Positions 34,576 through 43,886 of a DNA stretch of 64,000 nucleotides are shown here, piece after piece. The translations under genes and the position numbers were made by a program. The first letter of the stretch is position 1. Each line of letters begins with the position of its first letter. Source of the stretch: UBA7672 sp963718145 (lineage in GTDB: Bacteria > Pseudomonadota > Alphaproteobacteria > Caulobacterales > Hyphomonadaceae); assembly GCA_963718145.1 (NCBI GenBank), contig CAVQYJ010000020.1:620001-684000 (forward strand). Reading direction: 5' to 3'. A model generated the notes under the pieces. It was given only the letters and a program-made list of their open reading frames with translations. It was not told the origin of the DNA and did not search any database.

Positions 34576-35544
34576 CTACGCCAGCGATGGATCCAGCGTC
34601 TTGCAGGCGGCCAGCAGCCCCTGCACGGCGGCGACAGACTTGGCGAACATTTCCTTCTCGCCCGCGTCCATCGGGAACTCGATCACTTTCTCGACGCCCT
34701 TCGCGCCGATCACCACCGGCACGCCGACATAGAGGTCCTTGACGCCATACTGGCCCGTGAGGTGCGCGGCCACTGGCAGCACGCGCTTCTTGTCCTTGAG
34801 GTAGGATTTGGCCATCGCCACAGCCGATTCCGCCGGCGCATAGAAGGCCGAGCCGGTGCCGAGCAGGGCGACGATCTCGCCACCGCCGCCGCGCGTGCGT
34901 TTCACCATGCTGTCGAGCTCTTCCTGCGTGAACATGCCGAGCTTGACGCAATCCGGCAGGGGCAGCCCGCCGATCGTCGAATAGCGCACCATCGGCACCA
35001 TGTCGTCGCCATGCCCGCCCAGCGTCCAGGCCTTCACGTCCTCGATCGAGACGCCGGTCCTTTCTGAGAGGAAGAAGGAGAAGCGGGCGCTGTCGAGCAC
35101 GCCAGCCATGCCGACCACGTGGCTGGTCGGGAGGCCCGAGAATTTCTGCAGCGCCCACACCATGGCGTCGAGCGGGTTGGTGATGCAGATCACAAAGGCT
35201 TTCGGTGCGTGCGTCTTGATCGCCTCACCGACGGACTTCATCACTTTCAGATTGATGCCGATCAGGTCATCGCGGCTCATGCCGGGCTTGCGCGGCACGC
35301 CGGCCGTCACAATGATCACGTCGGCGCCGGCGATCGACTGGTATTCTTCCAGCGATGCGCCCGACATGGCGGCGTCCTTGCCATAGACGGCGGCGGCTTC
35401 GGCGATGTCCAGGCCCTTGCCCTTGGCGACGCCGCCCAGCATGTCGACCAGCGTGATGTCGCCCAGTTCCTCGCGCGAGCAGATGTGGGCGAGCGTGCCG
35501 CCGATCATGCCGGCGCCGATAAGGGCGATCTTCTTGCGGGCCAT
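34576..35544 (-). CDS. mdh: Malate dehydrogenase
   Basis: NAD-dependent malate to oxaloacetate step of the TCA cycle, LDH-like MDH type. From MARKKIALIGAGMIGG: the Rossmann loop at residues 8-16, NAD-selecting D34 in TLVDMLGG, substrate arginines R85 and R91 in GVPRKPGMSRDDL and R154, catalytic H178 in LGGHGDDMVP. The ATG at 35544 has AGGAG eight bases upstream. The frame stays open upstream with a further 49 codons from ATG 35691; this may be an N-terminal extension or an unrelated leader. Leftward, with its promoter region bounded by a secreted-protein gene whose transcription also runs leftward. Confidence 0.96.
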   Translation of the reverse strand: MARKKIALIGAGMIGGTLAHICSREELGDITLVDMLGGVAKGKGLDIAEAAAVYGKDAAMSGASLEEYQSIAGADVIIVTAGVPRKPGMSRDDLIGINLKVMKSVGEAIKTHAPKAFVICITNPLDAMVWALQKFSGLPTSHVVGMAGVLDSARFSFFLSERTGVSIEDVKAWTLGGHGDDMVPMVRYSTIGGLPLPDCVKLGMFTQEELDSMVKRTRGGGGEIVALLGTGSAFYAPAESAVAMAKSYLKDKKRVLPVAAHLTGQYGVKDLYVGVPVVIGAKGVEKVIEFPMDAGEKEMFAKSVAAVQGLLAACKTLDPSLA

Positions 35545-35843
35545 GGGGAGGTCTCCTGATGTGCTGGCGGCGGGCGCGGGTTGCTGAACGGGCTGCGGCT
35601 TTGGCGGTGCGTGCGGTTTGGCCCTGGCGGCGGAGGGAGGGGCAGGCGATGCCGCCGCCGTCTTCTTTCCGCCCTTGAACCAGCCGAACATCCACGCCCC
35701 GGGGCCTTGCGAACGCCGGGACCGTTAGCGCAAGCAGGGCAGGCGGGCAATGCGCCTGTTTTGGCGCGTCGGCGCCGGACCGGGCCCTTGCACTCCCCAC
35801 GGGCGCAAATCCCGGACTTGCATGGTGCGAGCCGCCCCGGACC

Positions 35844-36296
35844 CTATTGCTCTGGCGGACCTCCGGGCCACACCAGCGCCCCCTCGTACAGCCCGATGCC
35901 GAATGCGCATGACGATTTCCCGCACGTCTTCATCGATACCGTCACTTTCAGCTGCCTGGCGCGCTTGTCAGACACCAGCAGCACGGGATCGGCGTCATCG
36001 CCGTCGTCATAGTCGAGCACATTGCCGCGCTCGTCCTTGCCCTCGAGATTGATGTCGTCGCAATGGTCGCACGCGGCATAGAGCCAGTAGGTCTTGCCGG
36101 GTTCGATGGGGAAGTCGAATTTCGCCGTAGCGTCTTCCTCAAGCTTGCCGGTCTTGATCTCGCCGATCAGTTTCGCAGTGTCCTCCGCCTGCTCGGCCAC
36201 CATCTTCTTCATGCGCGCATCGACGCCCTGCGCGATCGCGGGCGCTGCAACACCTGCCGCCAGCGCGATGAGAGGAAGGAGCGCAACGAGCCGCAT
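35844..36296 (-). CDS. Secreted hypothetical protein
   Basis: A 150-residue protein from ATG 36296, MRLVALLPLIALAAGVAAPAIAQG, with a cleavable signal peptide. The mature region begins with a helix (DARMKKMVAEQAEDTAKLIGEIKTG) followed by a beta-rich portion with DFPIEPGKTYWLYAACDHCDDINLEGKDE, resembling the C-terminal sandwich of small pre-peptidase-like domains. Four cysteines suggest two disulfides. AGGA eight bases upstream supports the start. Function unknown. It reads towards mdh. Confidence 0.68.
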   Translation of the reverse strand: MRLVALLPLIALAAGVAAPAIAQGVDARMKKMVAEQAEDTAKLIGEIKTGKLEEDATAKFDFPIEPGKTYWLYAACDHCDDINLEGKDERGNVLDYDDGDDADPVLLVSDKRARQLKVTVSMKTCGKSSCAFGIGLYEGALVWPGGPPEQ

Positions 36297-36375
36297 CGGA
36301 CCGTCCTTGTGACTGTCCATGACGGTGCAAGTCATTTGCGGGCCGAGTCAATCTACCCAGATCAGTACGGAAATT

Positions 36376-36891
36376 TCAGTTGAGGCGCTGCCGGTCGCCT
36401 GGGCGGTCGCTTTCCGGAAGGCGCGGGCGAGGCCGTTGTTTCGGCGCGGCCCGTTTTTCCGGGATCAGGCCGTGCTGGCGATAAAGCGCCATCTCGTCAC
36501 CTGCGACGAAGCCGAAAATCTTCGGCTTGCCGCGAGACATGTCGACAAAATACGTCACCTCGAATTCGATCTTCAGCGGCGATCCATCCGGCTTCACGTG
36601 GTCGGCGCAGTACGAGACTCTTGCAGTCGAGTGCGCTGCGTCGATTCTGGTCACTTCCACACGCTTGGCCGTTATCTTCTTCGTGCCGATCTGGCGGTAG
36701 AAGCGGCAGGCCTTGTCCAGCATCCGGCGAAACGTCGCGCCCTGCTTTCCGGTCGAAACGCCTTCGGGACCTGCAGCGATGAACCTCGGCGAGAAGTGGT
36801 CCATGATTTCGCCAAACACATTCTCGCCTCCAAGCGCCCGGTTGTAGAGGGTGACGTAGGAGTCGAAGAAAGCGGGTATGTTGTGCGGCAT
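36376..36891 (-). CDS. Hypothetical NTF2-like/DUF protein
   Basis: A 171-residue soluble protein beginning MPHNIPAFFDSYVTLYNRALGGENVFGEIMDHFSPRF, which reads like the first helix and strand of an NTF2-like fold. Middle portion ATFRRMLDKACRFYRQIGTKKITAKRVEV and VSYCADHVKPDGSPLKIEFEVTYFVDMS continue the pattern. The C-terminus is basic and Pro/Arg-rich. No specific family recognised. It is leftward, divergent from the esterase gene. Confidence 0.58.
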   Translation of the reverse strand: MPHNIPAFFDSYVTLYNRALGGENVFGEIMDHFSPRFIAAGPEGVSTGKQGATFRRMLDKACRFYRQIGTKKITAKRVEVTRIDAAHSTARVSYCADHVKPDGSPLKIEFEVTYFVDMSRGKPKIFGFVAGDEMALYRQHGLIPEKRAAPKQRPRPRLPESDRPGDRQRLN

Positions 36892-37076
36892 GACTGCCTA
36901 ACGCAGTCCTGAGACACGAGTTGCCGTGCGCCGGACGACCCGCGGAAACCCTTGGACGCAAGCTGCGTTTTTCACCACCGCACTCCCCAACTCCGCGGCG
37001 ATCGTGGACATCGCCGCCGCTTTGTAAGCATGCTGTCCGGCGGCTGCCCAGTAAGCCCCCGCAGAACGGGGCGCAT

Positions 37077-38435
37077 GTGACGAGGCGGCTGGTCTCCCGG
37101 GTTGTTGCGAGCTTTCTCGGACTCGTCGCCTGCTCAAGACAAGCGCCGGCCTCTCATGTGGGCGGACCGCCCGTCGGGGCCGAGCGGGCTTCGATCAGCG
37201 GATGGGTTCGCAACTACTACCCCCACATGCCCGCCGGCATCGTGGAGCTTATGACAGATGCGCGGCTCGTCGTCGCCGAAGGCGCGCGGTGCGAGCTGGT
37301 CGAATGGTTGGCCCTGCCTGGCTCCGGCGCAAGGTCCGAAGACGCGGCGCTGTCAAAGCGCATGATCAAATATTGCGCGCTTGGAATCACTGATCTGGAT
37401 TCCACCATCGTCGCGAGACGACTCGGCGGCGAGACCTTCCGGTTCGATGTTGTCGGGGACGAGGTCACGCTGCTGGCGCACTCGAACGAAGTGGTCGTCG
37501 ATGTCTGCTGCTCGCTGCAGCTTGCCATGACCCGGCTGGGCGAAGGCCCCTTCTGGGCGGCGCGGCGCCGGCTGGCCGAAGTCGATGGCGCTCTGCTCTC
37601 TCTCTTCGTAGCCAAGCCGGCCCGCACGCCGGATCAGGACATCCGAAAATTTCGCGGCGCGAAGGCCCCGCACGCCCCCCGGGAGTCGCTTGCCGGGGCG
37701 CTCTCCGGAAAGTTGCTCGATCGCGAACTCAAAAGCGAGGCGCTGGGCGAAACGCGCAGGCTGAGCATCTATCTGCCGCCGGAATGGTCCAGGGACAGGT
37801 CCTGGCCGGCTGTCTTTCTCGCCGATAACTCCGCCAGCACCTATGCGCCGATGGTCGATGCGATGATCGCCGACGGCGAGATAGCGCCCATCGTCCTGAT
37901 CAGCGCCGAATCCGGCGCGCCGGCTGTTGTCGGGCTTGCGCCGCTCCAGTACGGCACGGACCTGCGAGCGGCCGAATACATCCGCAACCGCGCTGGCGGA
38001 GATGTGCGCTTCGACCTCCACATGAAATTTTTCGCGGGCGAGCTGACGCGCTATGCAGTCAAGGAGTTCGCCGTGTCTACGATGCGCGAGGACAGGGCGG
38101 TGGCCGGCTTTTCCAGCGGCGGCGTTTTCGCACTGTGGGCCGGGCTGCTGCATCCGGAAATATACTCCTTCGCCATTCCGATGTCTCCCGGCGTCGCAGT
38201 CGTGGCGCCAGAACATCTGACGCCGGGCGTGCGCGCCCGCTTCCGCTTCGCTGGCGGGCTCTACGAGCCGCCCTTCATCGAGACGGCGCAGGCTGCTGAA
38301 TCCGTGCTGAGACGTGGAGGCTACGATGCATCAGGCCTCTACCTCTCTGCGGGACATGATCCCGACCAATGGAAGATCGTCATGCAGCAGGCGCTCCTGG
38401 AGATTTTTCCGGCGCCGCAGCCTGGCCCGCGTTAG
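37077..38435 (+). CDS. Esterase-D/enterochelin-esterase-like lipoprotein
   Basis: A protein of about 452 residues with a lipoprotein-like N-terminus (VTRRLVSRVVASFLGLVACSRQ) if it starts at GTG 37077; upstream frame codons are low-complexity and less credible. The first half is a WD-like or all-beta region of unknown type; the second half is an alpha/beta hydrolase, RRLSIYLPPEWSRDRSWPAVFLAD with the nucleophile elbow GFSSGGVFA and the catalytic histidine in SAGHDPDQWK, as in putative esterases of the Fes/EstD type. Probably exported. Its stop overlaps the stop of the convergent TPR gene. Confidence 0.68.
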   Translation: MTRRLVSRVVASFLGLVACSRQAPASHVGGPPVGAERASISGWVRNYYPHMPAGIVELMTDARLVVAEGARCELVEWLALPGSGARSEDAALSKRMIKYCALGITDLDSTIVARRLGGETFRFDVVGDEVTLLAHSNEVVVDVCCSLQLAMTRLGEGPFWAARRRLAEVDGALLSLFVAKPARTPDQDIRKFRGAKAPHAPRESLAGALSGKLLDRELKSEALGETRRLSIYLPPEWSRDRSWPAVFLADNSASTYAPMVDAMIADGEIAPIVLISAESGAPAVVGLAPLQYGTDLRAAEYIRNRAGGDVRFDLHMKFFAGELTRYAVKEFAVSTMREDRAVAGFSSGGVFALWAGLLHPEIYSFAIPMSPGVAVVAPEHLTPGVRARFRFAGGLYEPPFIETAQAAESVLRRGGYDASGLYLSAGHDPDQWKIVMQQALLEIFPAPQPGPR

Positions 38436-38869
38436 CCCAAGCGCGTTGCAAGGCGTTCGATGCCGCCGCGAATCATCTGACCATTGCTATCCTCGGTCAG
38501 GGCGTCGCTGGCCTGCCTGGCGAGTTGCAGATGCCTGCGGGCGCCGTCCATGTCGCCGGTCCGGTGCAGGACATCGGCGAGATTGAGATGCAGGGAGGGG
38601 TAGAGGCTGAGCAGGCTCAGGCCTGTTTCCTCCGGCCGTTCCTTCGCGATGCGGTCGGCAGCGTCGAGCGCGCGCTTGTCCCACATCAGCTCGTCCGTCG
38701 GATCGTCCTGTGCATCCGCCATGTAGTGGGCCAGCACGCAGCGGTGGAACGGATCGCCATCCTCGACTTGCGCCCAGATCGCCGCGAACGCCTCGCGCGC
38801 CTCGGCCCGGCGGCCCGCATTGTAGAGGTCGAGCGCATCCGAGATGCGTTGCAGGACGGGATCGGTCAT
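38432..38869 (-). CDS. TPR-like protein
   Basis: A 145-residue helical protein with tetratricopeptide-like units: ISDALDLYNAGRRAEAREAFAAIWAQV, HYMADAQDDPTDELMWDKRALDAA and LHLNLADVLHRTGDMDGARRHLQLARQASD, the last being the clearest TPR. Cytoplasmic. Its start overlaps the zapE stop by four bases (ATGA), so it is translationally coupled to zapE. Confidence 0.65.
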   Translation of the reverse strand: MTDPVLQRISDALDLYNAGRRAEAREAFAAIWAQVEDGDPFHRCVLAHYMADAQDDPTDELMWDKRALDAADRIAKERPEETGLSLLSLYPSLHLNLADVLHRTGDMDGARRHLQLARQASDALTEDSNGQMIRGGIERLATRLG

Positions 38870-39996
38870 TTGGCTGCGGGCTCGGGCAAGTGTTCGCGCT
38901 CGGAAGCAAGATAGTCGGCCGAGCGCATCTCATGCAGCCGGCTCGCCGTGCGCTGGAATTCGAACGCGCCATCGCCTGCCGGATAGAGATCGTCCGGCTC
39001 CGCGCCCGCCGACATCACCAGCTTGGTCTTTGATTCATAGAGAGCATCGATCAGCGTCACGAACCTGGCCGCCCAGGTGCGCTGGTCCTGGTTCATCTTG
39101 GGCGCGTCATCAATCAGCACGGTGTGATAGTGCCGGGCGATCGTCAGATAGTCGGCGGCGCCAAGCGGCTTGGCGCACAGGTCATCGAACGAAAACCGCG
39201 CCACGCCCATTGCCTGTTGCGGCACAAAGACTTTCCGGCCCTGAACTTCCAGCGTCTCGGGCGAAGGTTGGGTCCCCGCCGTCAGCCGCGCGAAGGCGGC
39301 GCCCATCGCCTTGTCCGCCTCCGGCCCCAGCGGGCAGTAGTAGACCGGCGCCGCCGTCAGCCGCTCGAGGCGATAGTCGCGCGCCGCCTTCAGCTCGACC
39401 ACGTCGAGCTCGTCTTCCACCCGCTTGATGAAGGGCAGGAAGAGCTGGCGGTTGATACCGTCCCTGTAGAGGTCGGAAGGCTTGCGGTTCGACGTCGCCA
39501 CCACCGTGACGCCGCGGTCGAACAATTGCTCGAACAGCCGGCCGAGGATCATGGCATCGGCAATCTGGTTCACATGGAATTCGTCGAAGCAGAGAAGCTT
39601 CGCCATATCGGCCACATGCTTTGCCGCCGGCGCGATCGGATCGTCCCCAGCGCCGCGGACATGCGCCGGATGCCGCCGCCGCTCGTCCTGGCTGAGCTTG
39701 CGCCATTCGAAGATGAAGGCGTGGATCTCCAGCATGAATTCGTGAAAGTGGGCGCGGCGCCTGTCTTTCACCTGCGCCGCCTCGAAGAACAGGTCCATCA
39801 GCATGGACTTGCCCCGGCCGACGGCGCCCCAGAAATAAAGTCCCTTCGGCTTCGCGCCGCCACCGAACCAGCCGCTGCCCGCCGCCAGCGCCCTCTCCAG
39901 TCCATCGAGCCGCGCCACGGCCTCGGCCTGCGCCGGGTCCGGCATCAGCACCCCGGTCGCCAGCCGCTGCCTGTAGAGCTGTTGAACCCGACTCAT
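38866..39996 (-). CDS. zapE: Cell division AFG1-like ATPase ZapE
   Basis: A 376-residue AAA-type ATPase that acts on Z-ring stability. Walker A is GAVGRGKS (residues 57-64), Walker B LLCFDEFHV near residue 135, sensor VTVVATSNRKPSDLYRDGINRQLFLPFI, and the C-terminal TWAARFVTLIDALYESKTKLV is family-typical. Adjacent to mdh by 3.2 kb; in other alphaproteobacteria zapE usually sits beside mdh. It is followed by a coupled TPR gene. Confidence 0.94.
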   Translation of the reverse strand: MSRVQQLYRQRLATGVLMPDPAQAEAVARLDGLERALAAGSGWFGGGAKPKGLYFWGAVGRGKSMLMDLFFEAAQVKDRRRAHFHEFMLEIHAFIFEWRKLSQDERRRHPAHVRGAGDDPIAPAAKHVADMAKLLCFDEFHVNQIADAMILGRLFEQLFDRGVTVVATSNRKPSDLYRDGINRQLFLPFIKRVEDELDVVELKAARDYRLERLTAAPVYYCPLGPEADKAMGAAFARLTAGTQPSPETLEVQGRKVFVPQQAMGVARFSFDDLCAKPLGAADYLTIARHYHTVLIDDAPKMNQDQRTWAARFVTLIDALYESKTKLVMSAGAEPDDLYPAGDGAFEFQRTASRLHEMRSADYLASEREHLPEPAAK

Positions 39997-40160
39997 CCCG
40001 CTCGCGAATACCGATCTTTTGACCTGATGGGAAAGCGGTTTCCCGTCGCGGGTCTGGTCCTGAATCCCGCTCCCGAACTTTTTCGGGCGGCGCGTGTCTG
40101 TCTGGCCCCGTTTGGCGCGTCCTAGGGGTGTTCAGGCAACAAATCGAGACGGAGGTCCAG

Positions 40161-40316
40161 ATGCCCGCCCAAGCCACGAGAAGCGAGATCGCCCGCGCAA
40201 GACTGCTGACAGGACTGATCGTCCTGGCCTTCATGGCGGGCTCCTGCGCACCGCGGATCTCCCTTGAGAGGTCGTCCGGTCCCCCGACCGCCACGGCCGA
40301 TCTCAGCAAGTCTTGA
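40161..40316 (+). CDS. Small lipoprotein (51 aa)
   Basis: Short frame MPAQATRSEIARARLLTGLIVLAFMAGSCAPRIS with a basic N-terminus, a hydrophobic core and a lipobox-like MAGSC at residues 26-30, then a short Ser/Thr-rich tail. GGAGG five bases before the ATG is one of the best ribosome sites in the window, which is the strongest support. No family recognised. It is upstream of, and on the same strand as, the 353-residue secreted protein, with about 100 bases between. Confidence 0.6.
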   Translation: MPAQATRSEIARARLLTGLIVLAFMAGSCAPRISLERSSGPPTATADLSKS

Positions 40317-40416
40317 TCGACAGGCTGTAAATACCGTGGCGTCAGGCGCCCCTGCGATGATTGATTGTTAGGGAAACCTTTGTCACGCTCGCCTCAGCCT
40401 TGGAGGAGGCAGAGCG

Positions 40417-41478
40417 ATGAAAACCCGGATCCATCTTGCGCTGCTTGCGTCGGCCGCCCTTGCTGTCGCCATCGCCGCTCCCGTCGCATCGGCCCAGGCT
40501 GGACCCGGAGAGGCGGCGCCCGGCTTCGTGAAGCCAAAAACGTCTTGGGGCGCACCTGATCTTCAGGGCTTCTGGAGCAATACCTCGCTCACCGGCATGC
40601 AGCGCCCGGCCGGCGCCGATAAGCTGGTGATGACGCAGGAGGAGGCTGACAGGCTCGCCCGGCGCAACGTCTACTCCGCCGCCCAGCGCGAGGAATCCGG
40701 CGCCTCGAAAGTCGACGCCAAGTCCTCCGCCGAACTCCTTTCGGACAAGAATTCGTCCCGCGCCTACAACCGCTTCTGGATGGACCCGGGCCAAGGCTAC
40801 GCCACCGTGCGCGGCGAGTACCATTCCTCGTGGATCACCAGCCCGGCCGACGGCCGCATCCCCTACACTGAGCGCGGCATCGCTGCGAACACGCGCACCA
40901 GCTCATTCGACGACTACGAAATCCGCCCGCTGTCCGAACGCTGCATCATGAGCTTCACGGGCGGCGCTGGCCCCGTGTTGAACAACGGCATGTACAACAA
41001 CACCTACCAGATCGTGCAGACGCCGACGTCGGTGATGATCCTCACCGAGATGATCCACGACGTGCGGGTGATCCCGATCGGAGGCAAGCACGGACCAACC
41101 AATATTCCGAAATGGGGTGGCGATTCCGTTGGCTGGTATGAGGGCGACACGCTGGTGGTCGAGACGATCAACTCGCACCCGCGGCAGCGCTCCTACATCT
41201 CCGCCGAAGGCAAGGTCACGGAGCGCTACACGCGCTGGGCGGCCGGCGAGATCTTCTACCAGTTCAAGGTGGAGGATCCGACGCTCTACAGGCAGGCCTG
41301 GGGCGGCGAAATGTCTCTCAAGGCGTCGGGCGAGCCGCTTTACGAATACGCCTGCCACGAAGGCAACTACGCGCTGGCAGGCATTCTCGCCGGCGCCCGC
41401 CTGCTGGAACGCGAAGGCCGCCCGCAGCCGGTCGAGAAGCCGATCTTCGCTGGCGTGGATGTCTCCGACGGAGAGTAG
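40417..41478 (+). CDS. Secreted hypothetical protein
   Basis: A 353-residue exported protein: signal peptide MKTRIHLALLASAALAVAIAAPVASAQA, then a conserved body with the family-like phrases PDLQGFWSNTSLTGMQRP, RCIMSFTGGAGPVLNNGMYNNTYQIVQTP, VLTEMIHDVRVIPIGGKHGP and VGWYEGDTLVVETINSH. Proteins of this layout are common in Sphingomonadales and Acidobacteria as uncharacterised periplasmic proteins. Two cysteines near the end may form a disulfide. Ribosome site GGAGG precedes the start. Function unknown. Confidence 0.72.
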   Translation: MKTRIHLALLASAALAVAIAAPVASAQAGPGEAAPGFVKPKTSWGAPDLQGFWSNTSLTGMQRPAGADKLVMTQEEADRLARRNVYSAAQREESGASKVDAKSSAELLSDKNSSRAYNRFWMDPGQGYATVRGEYHSSWITSPADGRIPYTERGIAANTRTSSFDDYEIRPLSERCIMSFTGGAGPVLNNGMYNNTYQIVQTPTSVMILTEMIHDVRVIPIGGKHGPTNIPKWGGDSVGWYEGDTLVVETINSHPRQRSYISAEGKVTERYTRWAAGEIFYQFKVEDPTLYRQAWGGEMSLKASGEPLYEYACHEGNYALAGILAGARLLEREGRPQPVEKPIFAGVDVSDGE

Positions 41479-41494
41479 GGCTCACGTTGCTTGC

Positions 41495-42067
41495 CTAGAA
41501 CTTCTTCGCGGCCTCAGCGTCGGCGGCGGGATCGCGGCCCTTGCCGACAGTGGTGTAGAACTGCTCGCGCAGGTCGGGCATCGGGCTGGTGATCCTGTTG
41601 GGTGGTATGCCGATCGAATTCGCCTCGTGCGCCAGGATTTTCCACTCGCCATTGTCCATCTTCTCGAAGACGAACAGCGTCGAGGCCGCGTTCTCATAGG
41701 TCTGCTGCGCCGCCCACGCGTAGAAGTAGCCGCGCTCCCACACCATCGCCTTGGCCAGCCGCGCATCCACTTTCAGCACATCGATCTCGTAGGCGAATTT
41801 CTGCGCCCTGGCCGCCAGCTCGTTATTGATCCACGGGCCGCGCAGCGCCGCGCTGCCGCTGTGAAGGTCGCCCGGCTCGGAATAGCCTGGACCGCCATCG
41901 ATCGATCCTGGCGCCATCAGCGCCCAGGGCGCATCCGCCTTCAAGTGGCCGACGCGCTGATACCATTCGGCGATCACCGCCTTGATCCTCGCCTCGTCCT
42001 CGCTCGCCTGCGCCAGCGCGGGCAGTGCGGCGAACAGCGCAGCCACAATCAACAAAATGAAGCGCAT
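41495..42067 (-). CDS. Secreted SnoaL/NTF2-like protein
   Basis: A 190-residue exported protein: signal peptide MRFILLIVAALFAALPALAQA, then an NTF2-like domain (IKAVIAEWYQRVGHLKADAPWALMAPGSID; MVWERGYFYAWAAQQTYENAASTLFVFEKMDNGEWKILAHEAN). The ATG at 42067 is preferred to one six codons upstream. It is convergent with the 353-residue secreted protein. The ligand is unknown. Confidence 0.7.
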   Translation of the reverse strand: MRFILLIVAALFAALPALAQASEDEARIKAVIAEWYQRVGHLKADAPWALMAPGSIDGGPGYSEPGDLHSGSAALRGPWINNELAARAQKFAYEIDVLKVDARLAKAMVWERGYFYAWAAQQTYENAASTLFVFEKMDNGEWKILAHEANSIGIPPNRITSPMPDLREQFYTTVGKGRDPAADAEAAKKF

Positions 42068-42131
42068 GAGGTCATCCCTGGACAAGGGATGATGGCGCGC
42101 AAATCCCGGCGGAAGTTTGGTCAGCCTGCTC

Positions 42132-42548
42132 TCAGGCGGCCTGCGAAGGCATCAGCCCCGTCACGAAGTCGCGGAAGAGTTCTGGCCGACGCGCGAACTC
42201 GGCAAGCTGCAGGTCTTCCTTGCCCACGGCGATTGGCGAGCAGTTGACGCCAGCCTTCATCAGGCCTTCGACGACGGCCTGCCGCTTTTCGCTGGCGGAA
42301 ACCACCGCCACCCGGAACTTGCCCATGTTGGCGATGCGGGTGACGGTGACGTCCTCGTCCGAGGAGTCCGGCAACATCAGGTCGATGACCACGAGATCGA
42401 AACGCTCGAGCCGCAGCTTGCGCTCGGCGTCCAGCAGCGATGTCGCCATCACCAGGTCAATGCCATAGCGCTTCCGGGATGCGGCAGCACTCGCAGCCGT
42501 CAGCATTTCGCCGACGCGAGGGTGATCCTCGACCCACAGGACTTTCAT
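42132..42548 (-). CDS. Single-domain response regulator
   Basis: A 138-residue CheY-like receiver, MKVLWVEDHPRVGEM with the acidic pocket E7-D8, phospho-acceptor D56 in FDLVVIDLMLPD, and SASEKRQ supplying the switch serine. The lysine of the fifth motif is in IAVGKEDL. No output domain; presumably a partner of a kinase or Hpt protein elsewhere. It is divergent from the PlsC gene, with about 180 bases between. A 417-residue longer frame includes this in its end and is not the gene. Confidence 0.82.
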   Translation of the reverse strand: MKVLWVEDHPRVGEMLTAASAAASRKRYGIDLVMATSLLDAERKLRLERFDLVVIDLMLPDSSDEDVTVTRIANMGKFRVAVVSASEKRQAVVEGLMKAGVNCSPIAVGKEDLQLAEFARRPELFRDFVTGLMPSQAA

Positions 42549-42725
42549 GCGTTTACCCCCGACCTCCGGTAGGTTCCCGACCGCCCCCGAGGCGCCGCAC
42601 TTTGATAGCGCCGGGCGATTCTGCAAGCACGAGGTTACCCTTCCGGTTGTCCGCCTTTTTCGGTTACCAATGGTTAAAATGCCGGCAGGACACTGGTCGG
42701 TATCAAAGGGGACGGATTCGCCGGG

Positions 42726-43673
42726 ATGGCCGAAGCAACCAGAATAGCCGTCGACGAGCGGGTCGCCGCCTTCATCGATGCTGAAACCCGCGACGGCCAC
42801 ATCGTCGATATCTTGATCGAGGAGCGCTGCCCCACCTTCGTCAAGCACCCGACCTGGCCGCTGGTCAGGCCCGTGCTTTTCAAGCTGCTGGGCTACCGGA
42901 AGGCCCGGCGCTGGGCCGACGAGATCAAGCAGCTTGGCTCCGGCGCAGATTGCTTCGCCTATCTCGACCGGGCGCTCGACCTGTCGGTCACGACGCGCGG
43001 CCTCGACAACGTTCCGCGCGCCGGCCGCTCGGTAGTCGTGTCCAACCACCCGACCGGTCTGGCCGACGGGTCGATCGCGCTCGCGGCGCTGATGCCGCTT
43101 CGTCAGGACATCGAGATTCTCGCCAATGCCGATGCATGCCGGGTCAATCTTCGCTTCGCCGACGTGATCATCCCGGTCGAGTGGGTGCAGGACAAGCGCA
43201 CCATCCAGAAGACCAAGGAAACCCTGCGCCGCACCACCGCCGCGTTCAGCGCCGAGCGCATGGTGATCATCTTCCCGTCTGGCGCGCTCGCGCACTGGGT
43301 GGACGGACGCCTGATCGACAAGGCATGGTTCCCCACGGCGGTCTCGCTCGCCCGCAAGAACAAGGCGCCTGTGACGCCCCTCCACATCGAGGCGCGCAAC
43401 TCCTGGCTCTATTACCGGCTATGCGATCTCAACAAGGAGCTGCGCGACATCACCCTGTTCCACGAACTGCTCAACAAGCAGGGCGACAAGTTCAACCTCA
43501 CATTCGGCAAGCAGATACCCTGGGAGCACCTCACCGGCGATCCGCAGGCGGTCAGCGACCACTTGCGCGACTATGTCGAGAACATCCTGCCCAACGACCC
43601 CGAACGCCCGTTCGAGCCGCTGAAGCCGGAAGCGAAGGCTCCACTCGCGACGCCGGAGAAAGCCGCGGAGTAG
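42726..43673 (+). CDS. 1-acyl-glycerol-phosphate acyltransferase-like (PlsC) protein
   Basis: A 315-residue membrane-associated lysophospholipid acyltransferase. The catalytic block is VVSNHPTGLADGS, in the NHxxxxD position though one residue longer; FPSGALAHWVDGR is the second motif, with VTPLHIEARNSWLYYRLC following. It acylates lysophospholipids or, in related proteins, ornithine lipids. The hydrophobic content is low, so it is probably peripheral. Divergent from the receiver gene, and followed after 213 bases by the TAXI gene. Confidence 0.8.
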   Translation: MAEATRIAVDERVAAFIDAETRDGHIVDILIEERCPTFVKHPTWPLVRPVLFKLLGYRKARRWADEIKQLGSGADCFAYLDRALDLSVTTRGLDNVPRAGRSVVVSNHPTGLADGSIALAALMPLRQDIEILANADACRVNLRFADVIIPVEWVQDKRTIQKTKETLRRTTAAFSAERMVIIFPSGALAHWVDGRLIDKAWFPTAVSLARKNKAPVTPLHIEARNSWLYYRLCDLNKELRDITLFHELLNKQGDKFNLTFGKQIPWEHLTGDPQAVSDHLRDYVENILPNDPERPFEPLKPEAKAPLATPEKAAE

Positions 43674-43886
43674 GCGGCCGGCTGCGGCGAACCGGGCGTT
43701 GGCCGGCGCCCCGCGGACGGCGATCCCGCCATCAAGTGTCGGCGCTTCCACACGGGTCCCGCAGGCCTGCCCGCCGTCGAACGGCCAACGCAGCGCTGCC
43801 GAGCGCTCCCTTCACGCCCCGGAATCCCCGTGCTTAACCTCGGCGCCAACGCGGGACCGGTCAGGGCAGGCGAGGGACGTCTTCAC

